Shown here: in pieces, positions 48,331-61,100 of the stretch
How the letters are laid out: the number at the start of each line of letters is the position of its first letter
How positions within the stretch are numbered: the stretch's first letter is position 1
Notes under the pieces: generated by a model
Database searches by the model: none
Seen by the model: the letters and a program-made list of their open reading frames with translations, nothing else
Told to the model about the DNA's origin: nothing
Assembly (NCBI GenBank): GCA_003260075.1
Contig: QLIY01000381.1
Location: forward strand, 1-64,000
Direction: 5' to 3'
DNA: 64,000 nt
Origin: Phallusia mammillata
Lineage: Eukaryota; Chordata; Ascidiacea; Phlebobranchia; Ascidiidae
Made by a program: the position numbers and the translations under genes

Positions 48331-48898
48331 CTCACCACACTTCAAGAAAAGGACGAAGATACGGGCAGTTGGCTTTTGGTCTTCTTCAGACAGGTTGGAA
48401 TGTTGACAGATCAACTTGGTCAAACGCGAGCTTAAAATCCAATATTTGCAAAACAATCCCATCAGCCAGGAAGCCGTTTCATCAGTCCAAGTTGAGCCAG
48501 AAGCTTGCCCAACTTCACCCCTGGAACCTCCATGCTTTCTGATGTAGACAAATTGATGCAGAACCAAAATAAATCCACATAAATACAAAACCTGAGCACC
48601 GTGGTAAACACGGTATGGTGTAATGTTTCAGACCAAAAGCTGCTAAATCTAAAACAGTGGTTTGATTTTGAGAATCGGTTTGATTGATTTTGGTCGGAAG
48701 CTCAGACTCATTTAAATCTAAAGAATATATGAACTGCAGCAAAACTAACAACAATCCATACACTGCAATCGCAGGTGAACACATGAGTGTGATTTTCGAC
48801 CGGTCATTCGTCATCCATAGAATGCAAGCGCCAATCAGCAAAACAAAAGTCATCCAGCTGTGATATGTTACGCTCCACAACATCATGATGATACTCAT
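48331..48898 (-). pseudogene. Piezo-type mechanosensitive channel fragment, frameshifted
   Basis: On the minus strand, after an acceptor-like TTCTGGTAG, an open stretch begins MSIIMMLWSVTYHSWMTFVL and includes KITLMCSPAIAVYGLLLVLL and HYTIPCLP. It corresponds to a transmembrane-block region of Piezo channels (the VYHSWLTF, LCSPC and LYG segments). A second open stretch in another frame continues the same similarity (VLYLCGFILVLHQF, then WLMGLFCKYWI) to a donor-like GTGAGT near 48331. The switch falls at about 48603-48608, where one extra base would explain it. No other Piezo exons are visible on either side, and a hAT-type terminal sequence (48241-48255) lies less than 100 bp away. A disabled or transposon-carried fragment is the simplest reading; a sequencing error in part of a real gene cannot be excluded. 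Confidence 0.65.
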
Positions 48899-48959
48899 CT
48901 ACCAGAACAGGCATTCATTTCCTAAGACAGACGAACGGTATGAATTTTAAATGGTATTC

Positions 48960-49275
48960 AAGTCAGCCGTTTTGAAAACAACCAAAAAACTTGCAAGATA
49001 GATAACTTGCGGTAACTTTGCGTTGCAAGTTAGCTAACTTGCCAAAAGTTAGGTTATCTTGCGGCAACTTAGCTATCTTGCATCGCAAGTTAGCTAACTT
49101 GCGGCAACTTAATTTATTCGACAACGGCGCCCCATAATGAAGACATAGGGGGGGGGGGTCTTGCGTCGCAAGTTACTTAGATAGCAAAGGTAACTTAGCT
49201 ATCTTGCATCGCAAGTTAGCTAACCTGCGGCAACTTAATTTATTCGACAACGGCGCCCCATAATGAAGACATAAT
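48960..49275. repeat. palindromic minisatellite, split by an 11-G join
   Basis: Alternating units such as CTTGCATCGCAAGTTAGC and TAACTTGCGGCAACTTAGC repeat several times; many are themselves near-palindromic (TTGCATCGCAA). The block 49053-49147 recurs at 49159-49270 around the G run 49148-49158, a haplotype duplication on top of the true repeat. Confidence 0.75.
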
Positions 49276-49458
49276 ATTTGCGCGACCCTTTGGTAGAGAT
49301 ACTAACAGGATACCTCCCGGGAGATTCACTTTCACAAGGAGGGCGTAAAGCGCTGAATTTTTTGTTTAGCGGTTAAAGAGGGGTTGAGTTGGGAAATAAG
49401 TTTTTAAAATTTTGACATTAGTAACTAATTTTTTGGGTTAGTTTTATTGAATTTTAAA

Positions 49459-49513
<55 letters not shown>
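49459..49513 (+). other. 55-G tract (probable gap filler)
   Basis: Pure G run between AT-rich non-coding flanks with no duplication across it. Confidence 0.75.
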
Positions 49514-49514
<1 letters not shown>

Positions 49515-49691
49515 CTTTGCGCCACCTGTCAAAAATTAGGCACTTTTGGGTCTCCCAGGAGGTATCGTGTTAGTAGCTCTGCCCGACCGCATAAAAGTTC
49601 CGAATTCCAAAATGTTTCCGAATTCGAACAACAGGTTTTTTTCAGCCAATCACAACAGCGGAAATCTGCGGGTTGTCGTTACGTCACGTCT

Positions 49692-50164
49692 TGGTTGCTA
49701 AGTGGTGACTCTTCACTATTGTCAACGATTTAAAGTTTTTTGTTAGTTTTGATTTGAAAACACGTTTTGCGGGCCAGAACAAGATAAAGACTGATGCATT
49801 TGGGATGTTTGAACTGAAGGTAGCCTAATGCTCGTTAGGTTATGAATAACAGTAAGTTATAATTTTGTTGAGTGAAAATGGTTTCTGTGCAATATATGCT
49901 TTATGCATGGTAAATTATACATGGGGGGGGGGTGGTTGCTAAGTGGTGACTCTTCACTATTGTCAACGATTTAAAGTTTTTTGTTAGTTTTGATTTGAAA
50001 ATACGTTTTGCGGGCCAGAACAAGATAAAGACTGATGCATTTGGGATGTTTGAACTGAAGGTAGCCTAATGCTCGTTAGGTTATGAATAACAGTAAGTTA
50101 TAATTTTATTGAGTGAAAAATGGTTTCTGTGCAATATATGCTTTATGCATGGTAAATTATACAT
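49692..50164. repeat. haplotype duplication across a 10-G join
   Basis: 49692-49922 and 49933-50164 are nearly identical over about 230 bp; G run 49923-49932. It lies in the upstream region of the 127-aa protein gene. Confidence 0.88.
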
Positions 50165-50586
50165 GGTAAATTATACACTCATAATTTGTAGTAAGTCTGA
50201 AATAGCTTTCATGCAAAATATTTTCTCTCATGGGTTTGTTTAGGATAGCAACACATCCCTTTCATTCAATCAATGTCGATTTTTTTACTACGGTATGCAT
50301 ATATGATGAGTACTACACAGCAAACAAGTTTGGATGGTATAATAAAAGCGTATTAACATAAAAAAATGATCGGGATTCGTCCCCGGTAGTGTCCTGGGTT
50401 CGAAGCACGTGAAAAAGTAAATAAAAAAAACTTAACTCAGATCAATGATGCGTAACAGTAGGGTTGTCCCCCAAAACAACTCTTTATGGCCCAATGGAGT
50501 TGTTTGCTGACTAGGCTACTTTTCGTTCTTCGTACATTCCAGCCTTTTATGGTGTGCAATACCATGTATTATATGTGTCTTATAAC

Positions 50587-51405
50587 ATGAGCAGTAAATT
50601 TGAAATATCTCTAATAGCTGGTGGCGTTACAATATGTGCTGTTGGGTTTTTGTACCGCAAATACCAGTGGTTTAAAGAGGAAGAAGACGACGATTTTATA
50701 CCAAAGGTATGTTTCTATTTACATGTTAATCAATGCAAGTAGTAAAACCTTTGGATAAACAGTCCAAATAATAATGGTATTGGGTAGTGGTGTTAAATTA
50801 TTCCACATGAATGTTTTTTGAAAAACAAGCAGACCAGTCGGTATATTCGTATAAAAGCATGACGTTTCGACACATCTTATGTCATTCTCAAATGAAATGC
50901 AAAACCAAAGCAGCAAGTGTGAGTATCGAAAAAGTCAAGAAAGGCCGGCCACCTGTATTATTACATTTTATTTGACTTGACATAAGTTGTGTCTAAACGT
51001 TGGTTTTTACAAACATATTGGCTTGTCTGTTACTCTGTTTCTTGTCAGAATCTTTTGAACTGTAAATCAGGTAATGTTTTTTTTTCTTAGTATAACAAAA
51101 CACAATTTGATTTGGATCATAAAAATACGATTTATGATTAGGGCACAGTTTTTCCTGATGATGATGACGTGATTTTTCCTGAAGAACTGCAGCTGTTGGA
51201 AGCACCGTTTGTGCCCAAACCTCCCTGGTATCATTTTGTCACAAAGTACTTTGAGAAAGAAAAGCCACCAATCGACCGCAGCATGCTACAGTTGCATATT
51301 ATAACTATGTGTTACTTGCATAAAGTGAAACCGGATGTAATGCCAATGGGGCATGTAGCAGTGGACAAAGATGATTATATAGAAGCAAATGTATCTGCCT
51401 CCTAG
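50587..51405 (+). CDS. small single-pass membrane protein, family unknown
   Basis: Two plus-strand exons, 50587-50706 and 51142-51405, both multiples of three, joined AAG/GTATGT to TTAG/GGC; 127 aa. The amino end is short, then residues about 7-22 are hydrophobic (ISLIAGGVTICAVGFLY), followed by basic RKYQWFK and an acidic cluster EEEDDDF. The rest is soluble with PPWYHFVTKYFEKEKPP and a Tyr/Asp-rich end. This resembles an amino-terminal anchor facing the cytosol or the mitochondrial intermembrane space, but no cleavable targeting sequence is evident and I do not recognise the family. An in-frame Met upstream at 50554 is less likely because its context is poor. AATAAA at 51555 closes the gene. 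Confidence 0.7.
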
Positions 51406-51554
51406 TATATAACGATTAACTGAAGTTCCTCAGTCTTCAACAATGCATTCACATCTTCAAGCAGTGTTTTATCATGCAGCAAGATGATTAACAATTTTAA
51501 CAGCTAACAGTGTTTTTTTCTGATTTTCTTTTGTTTGTTGGTTTACAGACTTGC

Positions 51555-51560
51555 AATAAA
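51555..51560 (+). terminator. polyadenylation signal of the 127-aa protein gene
   Basis: AATAAA 150 nt past the stop at 51403-51405. It lies only 24 nt from an AATAAA on the opposite strand. Confidence 0.55.
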
Positions 51561-51584
51561 GCACTGATTGCCATTTTGAACAAG

Positions 51585-51590
51585 TTTATT
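51585..51590 (-). terminator. candidate polyadenylation signal of the GPAM-like gene
   Basis: Minus-strand AATAAA (plus TTTATT) about 555 nt past the acyltransferase stop at 52147-52145. The two convergent signals imply abutting or overlapping 3' ends. Confidence 0.45.
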
Positions 51591-52144
51591 TATGGCGACG
51601 CAAAGGGCAATCAATAAATAATTGCTAAAAAAACATAAAAAACATGGGCAAGCATTTTCATAAAGCAGTCTGACATACGGATTGGTCATTTTGGTTACTG
51701 ATCAAAGAAGTGAATTTAAAAAAAAAACACTGTCCAGTATTGCATCATTTGACAATTATTGTCACCACTGAACTGTTTAGCAGCCTGCACACAAATGTCC
51801 ACAACAAAAACATTAATGCACAATACTATTGCTACAAGACTATCCACAGTATTCTACCTACCATATGTTGTTGGCTTGCAATAGAAATAAGTTTGTTTGG
51901 CAATCAAGCAGGTAGCATACATAAATCTCCCTTTTCATTCACCAGTCATCTATTTACTCACACATATAATCTTAACCACTTGACAAGATACTACCAGGAC
52001 CAGATTTAAACAAATAGGCCAAACTTGGACTTGGTAGTATCTCTACTTTTGATACCAAGCCAAGAGATAGCTTGAGTGCATCAGTTCTCTGCATATCCTG
52101 TAGTGGAAACATCATTTGCACAGTGATGTACTATCAAGGAACAG

Positions 52145-55100
52145 TTACAGCATGAACATTGATATCCGTGACACCAAGTTACAAATGCTTTCTGAATCCT
52201 CAAAGTCAGAGGTTAGCTTTAAGCTCTTGTTGTTTGGGTCACAGCGTATGAGAATGCCATTCCATTCAAAACTTCGAATAGCATTCATAATCACATCACT
52301 AGAACAGCTTTCAGCTAGAAAAAGGTTCATTGGTAGGATTAAATTCATAAAACAAAACTTGTGTACAATCTGAATATTTAAGCCTAACATTTCATAAAAA
52401 TTAGAAATAACAATCAAAACACACCAGAATGGCATCATACCTCGAACACAGGTAGCTTTCACAATGCGACTTTGTGTAGCAGCAATCATTTGCTGTTTCA
52501 ATTGCAATTCAGGCATAGGTAAATTATTGGCAGTTAGATCATAGAGTTGCATGCTGGCCACCATATAACCTTCTACATGTCCAGCCATAATTGACTGCTT
52601 GGAAATTAATTGTAGAACTGATGGAAGATGGACCTATAAAAGTACAATATATAATCGTGTTTCAATGGTCAACAATACTATTAGGTTTTGGGGCTTGCAT
52701 GTTGTCCTAAGCACGCAAAAACTGAAGCAGCAATTTTACCTTTAACCACTGATCTGAGAAAGTGTCTACATCATCCGCATCAAAGCAAAGATCTCTGGCA
52801 CTTTCAGAATTTCGCACAGAAGCACTTACTCCATACTCATGACTGACAAGGCAACCACTTGACAGAAGAGAATCAATAGCTTGGTTGACCACAATTTCAA
52901 GATTGTCAGTGACCTGCTCAGCCAAGGGCATAGGTTTTAGGGTTAACAGTGTCAATTTTTATTCTGAATAGATTTGCCAGCAACTAAAGACAATAAATTA
53001 CCGTACTTACATCACATAATATAAGATCCATTTGTAACAGATCTACAAGCTCTAAGCTTCTTTCTTGCAGGGTGGACCTCAAAAAAGATTTTTGTACACA
53101 TTCTGGAATGTCATCCATGTCAAGCCGAAGAAATTTTCCAGTTGTGGATTTCTTCAATAATTCTATCTGCTTTTCGATAACGGAAAAATGGAAACCAAGG
53201 ACAGCACCGACAGCAAGAGCTGCAAAAAAGTGGGAAATGACAAATTATTACAGAGCAAATATTTAGGTATGTTTTCTTCAGCGAGGCATTTGTGCTGAAT
53301 TGGTGGCAGTGTCCCTTGAGCAAAAATCAATCATTTTGTTTTGAAGCATAATAATGTCTATTATTTTCCTTGCAAGTGTTGGCTGGGTAAAAAACAGTAA
53401 TAACTGCTTCTTCATGCAGTGACATTTGGCAAGTTTTAAAATCATGGGGGGGGGGAAAGCATATTAATGTCTATTTTTTTTCCTTGCAAGTGTTGGCTGG
53501 GTAAAAAACAATAATAACTGCTTCTTCATGCAGTGACATTTGGCAAGTTTTAAAATCATAAACTAGGAACAAACCTACTACTGACTCCATGGCATAAACT
53601 GGGGTCAAAGCATTGCCATAGTAAGCAAGCTCAAACACTTGTGGCACTTCCAGAACAGGTTTGATAAACAAACAAATGTCATTCTGTTTGGATCGATGTG
53701 TTCGAGACAGACCACGAGGACAAAGTTCTGCAATGCTGTAAAATAAAATAATAATACTTGTTTCGTGCATAGATTAGTTTGAAGAGATGTTAAAACGCAA
53801 AAAATAAATATCCCTAGGCAGTGTTTTTTTTAAGGTGTTTTGGGGGACCGTTTCAAATTTCTCCATCGGTTTCCCAAAATTTGGATTTGGCTATTTTTTG
53901 GTATTTAAATGAAACGCTTGCGGTCTCTTAAAACTACTTAGCGGTCACCCAAACCAAACCTAAAAAAAACCTGTCCCTAGGCATTGTTCGATTGTATTTT
54001 CAAACATTACTACAATACTTCATATTGTACACTTGTAATTTACTTTTACTGATACAAAACAAAAAACACACCAAATTTACAAAAATCTACTTGCACAAAA
54101 TGGTTGTTATCAATGGTTACATATGTAAGATTTATACAAGACAAATCAGGGCATGCAAAATATTTTGCCAACCTTGAATCATCAGACTCTGAAAAAAGAT
54201 TGTCATCTGTGGTTGAAACCAGCTGGCCATCGTCATAAACCCCAGATTCTGACAAGCTCATGTATACCCCAGTAGGTAAAGAATTGCTAGTGTAATGGTC
54301 GGTAGCCCCAGGTGGCACATCGCTATCTGAAAGGTCGGGAGTTTCTATTTGTTCTACTGGCGAAGAGGTAGCTGTACTGCATTCTTTAGCAGGTACATCG
54401 TCAATGTCAAGTCCAGAATCTGCACTGTGCCTACTTTTGAGACTAAGGTAACTGGAACTTCTGCTTTGCTTTGTTGGTGATGAGCAGTCAAGCGTCACCA
54501 GACGAGTACCAAGGAGGTTTACCGCATGCAAAACAACCTCACTAAATTCACCTGCAGAAGCAACAAAGTGTTTTACAAAAAAATCAACTCCTGCAGCATC
54601 TATCATATTTGTTTGTACAAAACAGCTCAGTGGAATTTAATTACAAAATTAGGTGTTTTATCGTTCATCAGTCTACATCAGTTGGCAGAACTGATAGTTG
54701 TCAGATGGCACACTTCACTGACAATGTTTTTTTTTCAAATGTGTGTCATTCAAATTAGTTGACATTTTCATTTTCTACGCAATAAGTTTACACAAACATT
54801 TATAGTTTGTTATATTTCCTTAAATATTACATAATACAGAATTTCACTGAGTGGAAAAAAAAGTTCTGTGGAGAATAGGCATTTGATACCTGTAAAACCA
54901 ATGTCACTCTTTCTTGTCAATAAATCGGTGACCAAGTGACGAAAGTATCTCACAAGTGTTGGCATGGTAACCCCAGATCTGAAGTGGTGGAGCAAGAGAA
55001 ATGCAACTATGTTGGTTGACATAAATGCTTTGCACTTAACCCCATCTAAAGTAAAAACATAATACGTATTGCAGTGTTTCTTAACCTTTTTAGCGCTCGT

Positions 55101-58100
55101 ACCCTTTGAGCTTTCATAAAGGTCTCGTACCCCCTGTCTAAATCAGCCGATGGAAGGTAATAAAATTGTAATAATAGGAATTAACATAATTTTAATAATA
55201 GCTATTTATAACTTGCGTGTTGGATGCATGCATTAAAACAGTATTGTAAGTAGTACAAAACCAACCCGTTTTAGACATATATATAACAAAGTAACTTGTT
55301 ACGTATTCTTTACAAATATGTCTAAATATGGTATGATTTCACCCTGCATGTCGTACCCCCTGCTTTAGTGCTTCCTACCCCCGATGGGTACACGTACCCC
55401 TGGTTAAGAACCCCTGACGTATTGCATTAAAAGTCAGATCCGAATACAACTACAAAACTATTAACAAAATCAATTTAAAAACATAGAAAAGTTTTTTGTG
55501 TGTAACCAGCTTACTGTAAATCATGCGTTCTGCAAGCAATGTCACTAATTCTCTGTCATCCTGGTATTGTTTGGAATCTTCAAGGATTTGTGAGGAAGAT
55601 GGCTTTTGTGTTTTGTGAAGATGTGGTGTTACACCAGCTTGGGGAGATGACAGTGGAAAATCCACAGATGGGGTGGAACGAGATCGTTTGGCCTACAACA
55701 ATACAATTCTGACATTAATGCTGAAGTGTGATTAAGGACAATGATTTTACTTAAATAAAGTTTTCAAAAATAATAAACAGTCTGAAAAATAATATGTATT
55801 CTCAACAAAAAAGAAATTGTTTGGTACTGGCATGCGATGACAAGAAAGGCCTTCCATTTTGCATATTACAAGAAAGGTTATAAACATAGTCAAACAAAGC
55901 TATTCCACTACGGGTTTGAAAGAAAATACTGAACGTAAATCAACTACAAGGTTTACTACACAAAAATCATGCAGTTGAAAGAATTTATATGAAACAAGGC
56001 AGCGGGAGCTAGAACTAAAAGTTGAAGCAACAAACACAGACAACCTTTAACAACCTATGGGGCGTAGTTGTTCAATAACCTTGCAGTAAACAAGGTTCTG
56101 TCGTCTGGCGCACAGCGCTCGCTCTTTAAGAGGTAACCATGGCCGCTCTAAGCCGCTTCCATATGGCTTAACGATTTCCCCGAAAACAGAGCAGTTACTA
56201 ATCTTGTTAGGCGGAACCTTACAATCTGTATTTTAAGAAATACAAAGCAAACGCACAATGACATGCAGTGTTACGTCGTGGGGATTCCGTCGACTTCATG
56301 GCAATTGTGTTAATTCATGTATCTGCCGGCCTTAACGATATAACGTCAAACGAATTGTTTTCTGTCGATTTTTTAACTGCAGTTGCCGTAAAGGTGCGTG
56401 TACGTTTGTACATCGTAAGTGTTTAAGAATAAACCGCTAAAGGTCCGATTTGAGAGCGTCAAATCTTCAACGACCTACATTTAAATAGTTGGCTTTGTTC
56501 CATCATTAAGCCGGTCAAGTCTTCTAGACAAAAGCACTTAACAGTAACGGTTTCCTTCCAAGTGGTCCACGAATCCCGCCAGTTAGTGACAATGGGGATT
56601 TGCGGTCAAATCGTATGGACAGATATATTTTACTAGCGAACTACTATTGAAAACACAAACCAACTCTTTTTGAACAGAGCAGTCAAACGTTTGTTTTGTC
56701 TTGTTTTAATTTTCGTTAGTACCGTCACCCAGATGTCCACTCGTCATAAATAGCTAGATCGGCATTGTTTAAAGTTTTATTACATGACACCGTAAGCCAA
56801 GGGTGGGCAACCTTTGTTACTGTAGGGCTAATTATAAATGTCAAAATTGGATCGCGGGCCGCACATGTGTATAACACAAAGTGATTTTGCTTGGTTTCTT
56901 ACCAAATATGCTTAACTACAAGTATAATTCGTATTTGATCCTAGCCACATTTTGCCAGGTCGCAGAAAATTACCATCAGGCGCATTAATCAGTTCAAAAA
57001 TATGAAATAATTGGACTCGTTTGCCAGTACTTTTGAAATCCAAGCGTCTCTGCGGGCCGCAGGTTGCCCACCCCTGCCGTAAGCCATCTGTGAAATGGCC
57101 ATTATAAATCGACTGTGACAGACCGCATCTGCAGTGAATAAAGTCGCAAAGCCTAGCCGTGACAGCAAAATCAATTCCGCTGCGTTTGCTAATTGTTTTG
57201 GTAGATATTAACCCGGTTTAGAGCGTCGCTTCCTGCCGTCACAACATGTCGATTTCCTATTTGAAACGCATAAAAACATGAATAATTTAACGGTTAACAC
57301 CATTCCGTCGCCTGTTTGTGTTGATCAGACGGCTGGCGCCTTGCTGTTGAATAATAAACCACAGGTGCCGTGGAGTGATGTTCACGTCACGTGGTACTTA
57401 TTTGCAGGAAGCTTAAGTGTTAATGCCTCCTGTTGTTCATGTGCATTGGACAGAAAAAAATCGTATTTTTTACGTCACACAGATTGATTTGTACATCGCG
57501 ATACAGCGGCTTCCGTGTTTGTACACCGCAACTGACTATTTCCCACACCGCTAAAGCCTAAACGTAATTACAGACGAGGCGGCATTTTTCACAGCTCGCT
57601 GCAACCACAATTTATTATGTGGTAAAGGTATTTACTAAACACTTGCAAACAGGGAGAACAGTATTTAATCAGTTTGTTTGCAAAACATATTAATTGTGAT
57701 TTGTTTTTCAGCGATGCATTGGACTTTGATGCTACTTTGAATGCTGACTTGTTGGTGCCAGAAAACAAACAAGCATGCATGAACTGTGGAACAAGCAGTC
57801 AGAATTTAATTGTTTGTTAATTAATATTCTTATGGTGAGTGTGAAGAAAAGTACATGGTCAAAACAACACATTTTGTCCAATTTTTTTTAGTTCAACATG
57901 GTATGCCTACACTTCCCTAGCATTCCAATACAAGTTCAAACTGATTGAGCAAAATTTTAAACTTGTCAGAATTAGTTGTTTTTAAGTTCAGTCTTTTTCC
58001 TTTTTCAACTAGAAGGGTGGCTTGGCACATATTGCCCTTGCACATACACTATGATCTATTTTAAAACACAAATATATTTCCTATGCTTATTTTGTATTGG

Positions 58101-61100
58101 GTCCCATATTAGCCATCGTCTTTTATAACCTTGGTTGTTTCTGCAAGCAAAAACTCATGGGTCCCCACACATGCAAAGTTGAAAATAATACAATTCAATA
58201 GATAACAATGAGTAAGTTTGGTATTGTGAAGACAAACACAGTGATTGGTACTGTGCATATCTAAATATGCTATATGGAGTAAAAACTATTTAAATTAAAA
58301 AACTCATTTTAGGGGGCTAGTAGGATAACTAATTGAGGTTCAACACACACAAACTTAAAAGTAGGAAACCACAATGACTCAATCAATAGTACTGCAAAAT
58401 TTCACTCCAATCGGCCAACGTTTAAAATTTCAACCACTAGAGGTGTTTTGAGCAACAATCGTTAATGTTTCTGACGTCAAAGGGCAGTTAACAACCCCCG
58501 AACTGCAATGGCGCAAGAACGATAATTGGCATACTTTACAAGCTATCCAAATTTTTGCCAATTCTGACATTGTTTACAAACTCACCCCTTTTAGGGGGCT
58601 AGCGGGGTAAATATTGGGGTTATGAACAAAAACAAAGAGGGATGCACATCTACAGAACTACATCTACCATCTGTGTAAATTTCAGCCAAATTCATCAAAC
58701 ATTTGATGGAAACACGAGTCGGACAAACTTTGGGTAGAAGAAAAACAAACAAAAACATTTTGAGTAAAATCAATGTGTCCCCTTCAGGAAAGGGGACCCA
58801 TAATTAATCTATATTGTGTTAAATTCTAAACACTTTATGGTGGTAACAGGTAAAGTGAGGCTGGTACAAATTTTTGTTTTTTCCATTTCATAGCCAGTAA
58901 TTTGTCCTATTTTATGTCAGCCTAAAACAATTGCCAGAACAACATACATATAGACTGACAGTCAACTTACTTCAGTACAAAAGGTATGATTGCTGTTTAC
59001 AAGAGTAACTTGCTCATACAGAGATTTTGATCTTGGCAGCAAAGATTTCAACAATGGAAGAGCACATGAAGGGGAAGACTGGATTTCTTGAATGGTTTTC
59101 TGAAAAATTGGAACATATTACATGGCAGGCAATTTATAAGTGTTAATCAAACTAAAAAAGTTTCAAAGCTTTAAACATCTGTTTTAATTCTGCTTTGTTT
59201 AGTGCAATTAATTGGCAAACCTTCAATGATTGTGGAGCACCAAAGTTCACTCTAATGTGACCATAGAAACCACAAGCCATTTTGGCAATGGTAAATATTG
59301 ATGTGATGAATGTTTCTGGCTTTTTAGTCTGACCCTGGGGACAAAAGTACAAACATATGACTGATGTCAATAAGTCACATGCAAGGATGTTGGCAATTGC
59401 AAACCATCAGTTCTCCATCAAAGTTTCCGTCCATCAACTTTTCATAGCTCACACAAACAGGCACTACAGTGACATCAGGTATAACACCCTTTAATACTGA
59501 TTCCACAACAACAGAAAAAATGCCGGTTTTTGGTTGATTTGGAAGACCACTTCTAGTTCTTGTACCTTCTACAAATTAAAAAAATAAAGAAAATCACTGA
59601 AAAAGTGTCAAATAATAGTAGATATCTTGGTAAAACAAGCTTGAAAAACAACTTATTAATTTACCAATAAAAACTTCAAGGCTTTGGTTTTCTTTCAGAA
59701 GCTCAGTGACATACTGAAAACAAAATAGTGTAATCAATACACAATCAATGTCAAAATCGATGAAGTCTATACTCAACAATGGATAATGAATTACAAGTAC
59801 CAGTTCAAGTGCTTTAAACTCAAGAAAGAAAAGCTTACCGAGTTTAACACGGCTCGATAAATGTAATCTTTTTCATTTCCTCTGTCAATTTTCCTTCTTA
59901 TAAAAAATCCTCCAACTCGGCGCATAACAGACCTTCAAATGTTAAAAGCAAATATAATACAAAGAAAATGATTCAATACAAAGTCTTTGTTTGCTCGTGA
60001 AAAATATCATACCTAAAAAGCGGTATATTTAAGTTGTTTCCACTGGCAACAAAAGGTGAACGAATTTCACTGTGATATAGTAACAGTGTCATTAATATGT
60101 AGTCAAAATGACTAAAGTGTAATGGCAGGTAGAGCACAGGGGTGTTGCCCTAAAAGACAAAAATATGAGACAAGGTAAATAATATTTCATTTGAAAACAG
60201 TTAATGAGTCATTTACCTCAGATATTGTTCGCAATACTTCCAACTGACCCTGATGTAAGTGCACAGATGAGGTCAATTGTCTTAAAAGTGTCAAACACAA
60301 CCAGCCACTAAACCTAAAAAATACATTTGGATGTAATATTCCATGTTAAACATTACTTACATAAAAACACGAAAGAGTATTCACAACAACAAGATATAAA
60401 CAAAGAGCAATTTAGAGATGAAATACTTGTGTAATGCTAGGTCCAAATTGATTCTAATCATATGCTTACTTTAGGGCTTTAGATGTCACAGTGGCAAGCA
60501 TTTCATCAAGATACATAGATGCTCTTTCCATCATTTGTTTCTCAAATCTCTTTTCCTGTTTAACATCAACATCGTCACTGGAACTTTCAGTGGTGCACAG
60601 TGTTTTTTGAATAGCGTGATGCAATCTGCAACAATATTTAAGATCAGAAACACTATTGTTGTATTAAATTAAATAAAAATATAACCTTTCATCTGAAAGA
60701 ATATTTTGTCGCATTAAAGTAGGGTCAGGGTATCTGTGGTCTGTTCGACGTGTTGTTGTCACATAACAATAGTAAAATGTTTTTGTAAGAAAATCTCTGA
60801 AATACAAATAGGTTTAGTTGTGACAAATTCTGGTATGAGATAGGTGCAGACAAACAATACCTTTCCTGCAATCCAGGAATATGCAATAGGTTATAAAAAG
60901 GGCGCTGAGACAAAGCAACAATATCTATTGAATCCATGTTGGCTTGTGATCCAGCAGAATCCTAAACATGTAAAAATATGCTTATTCAGCAAAAAATAAT
61001 TTCATTTCTGTCTATATATTACACACCAAAGGTTTCCAATGAGTTCCTCCCATTTCTGGTCGTTTTAGGCCAACATCGAGATATGATTGGTCAAACTTTT

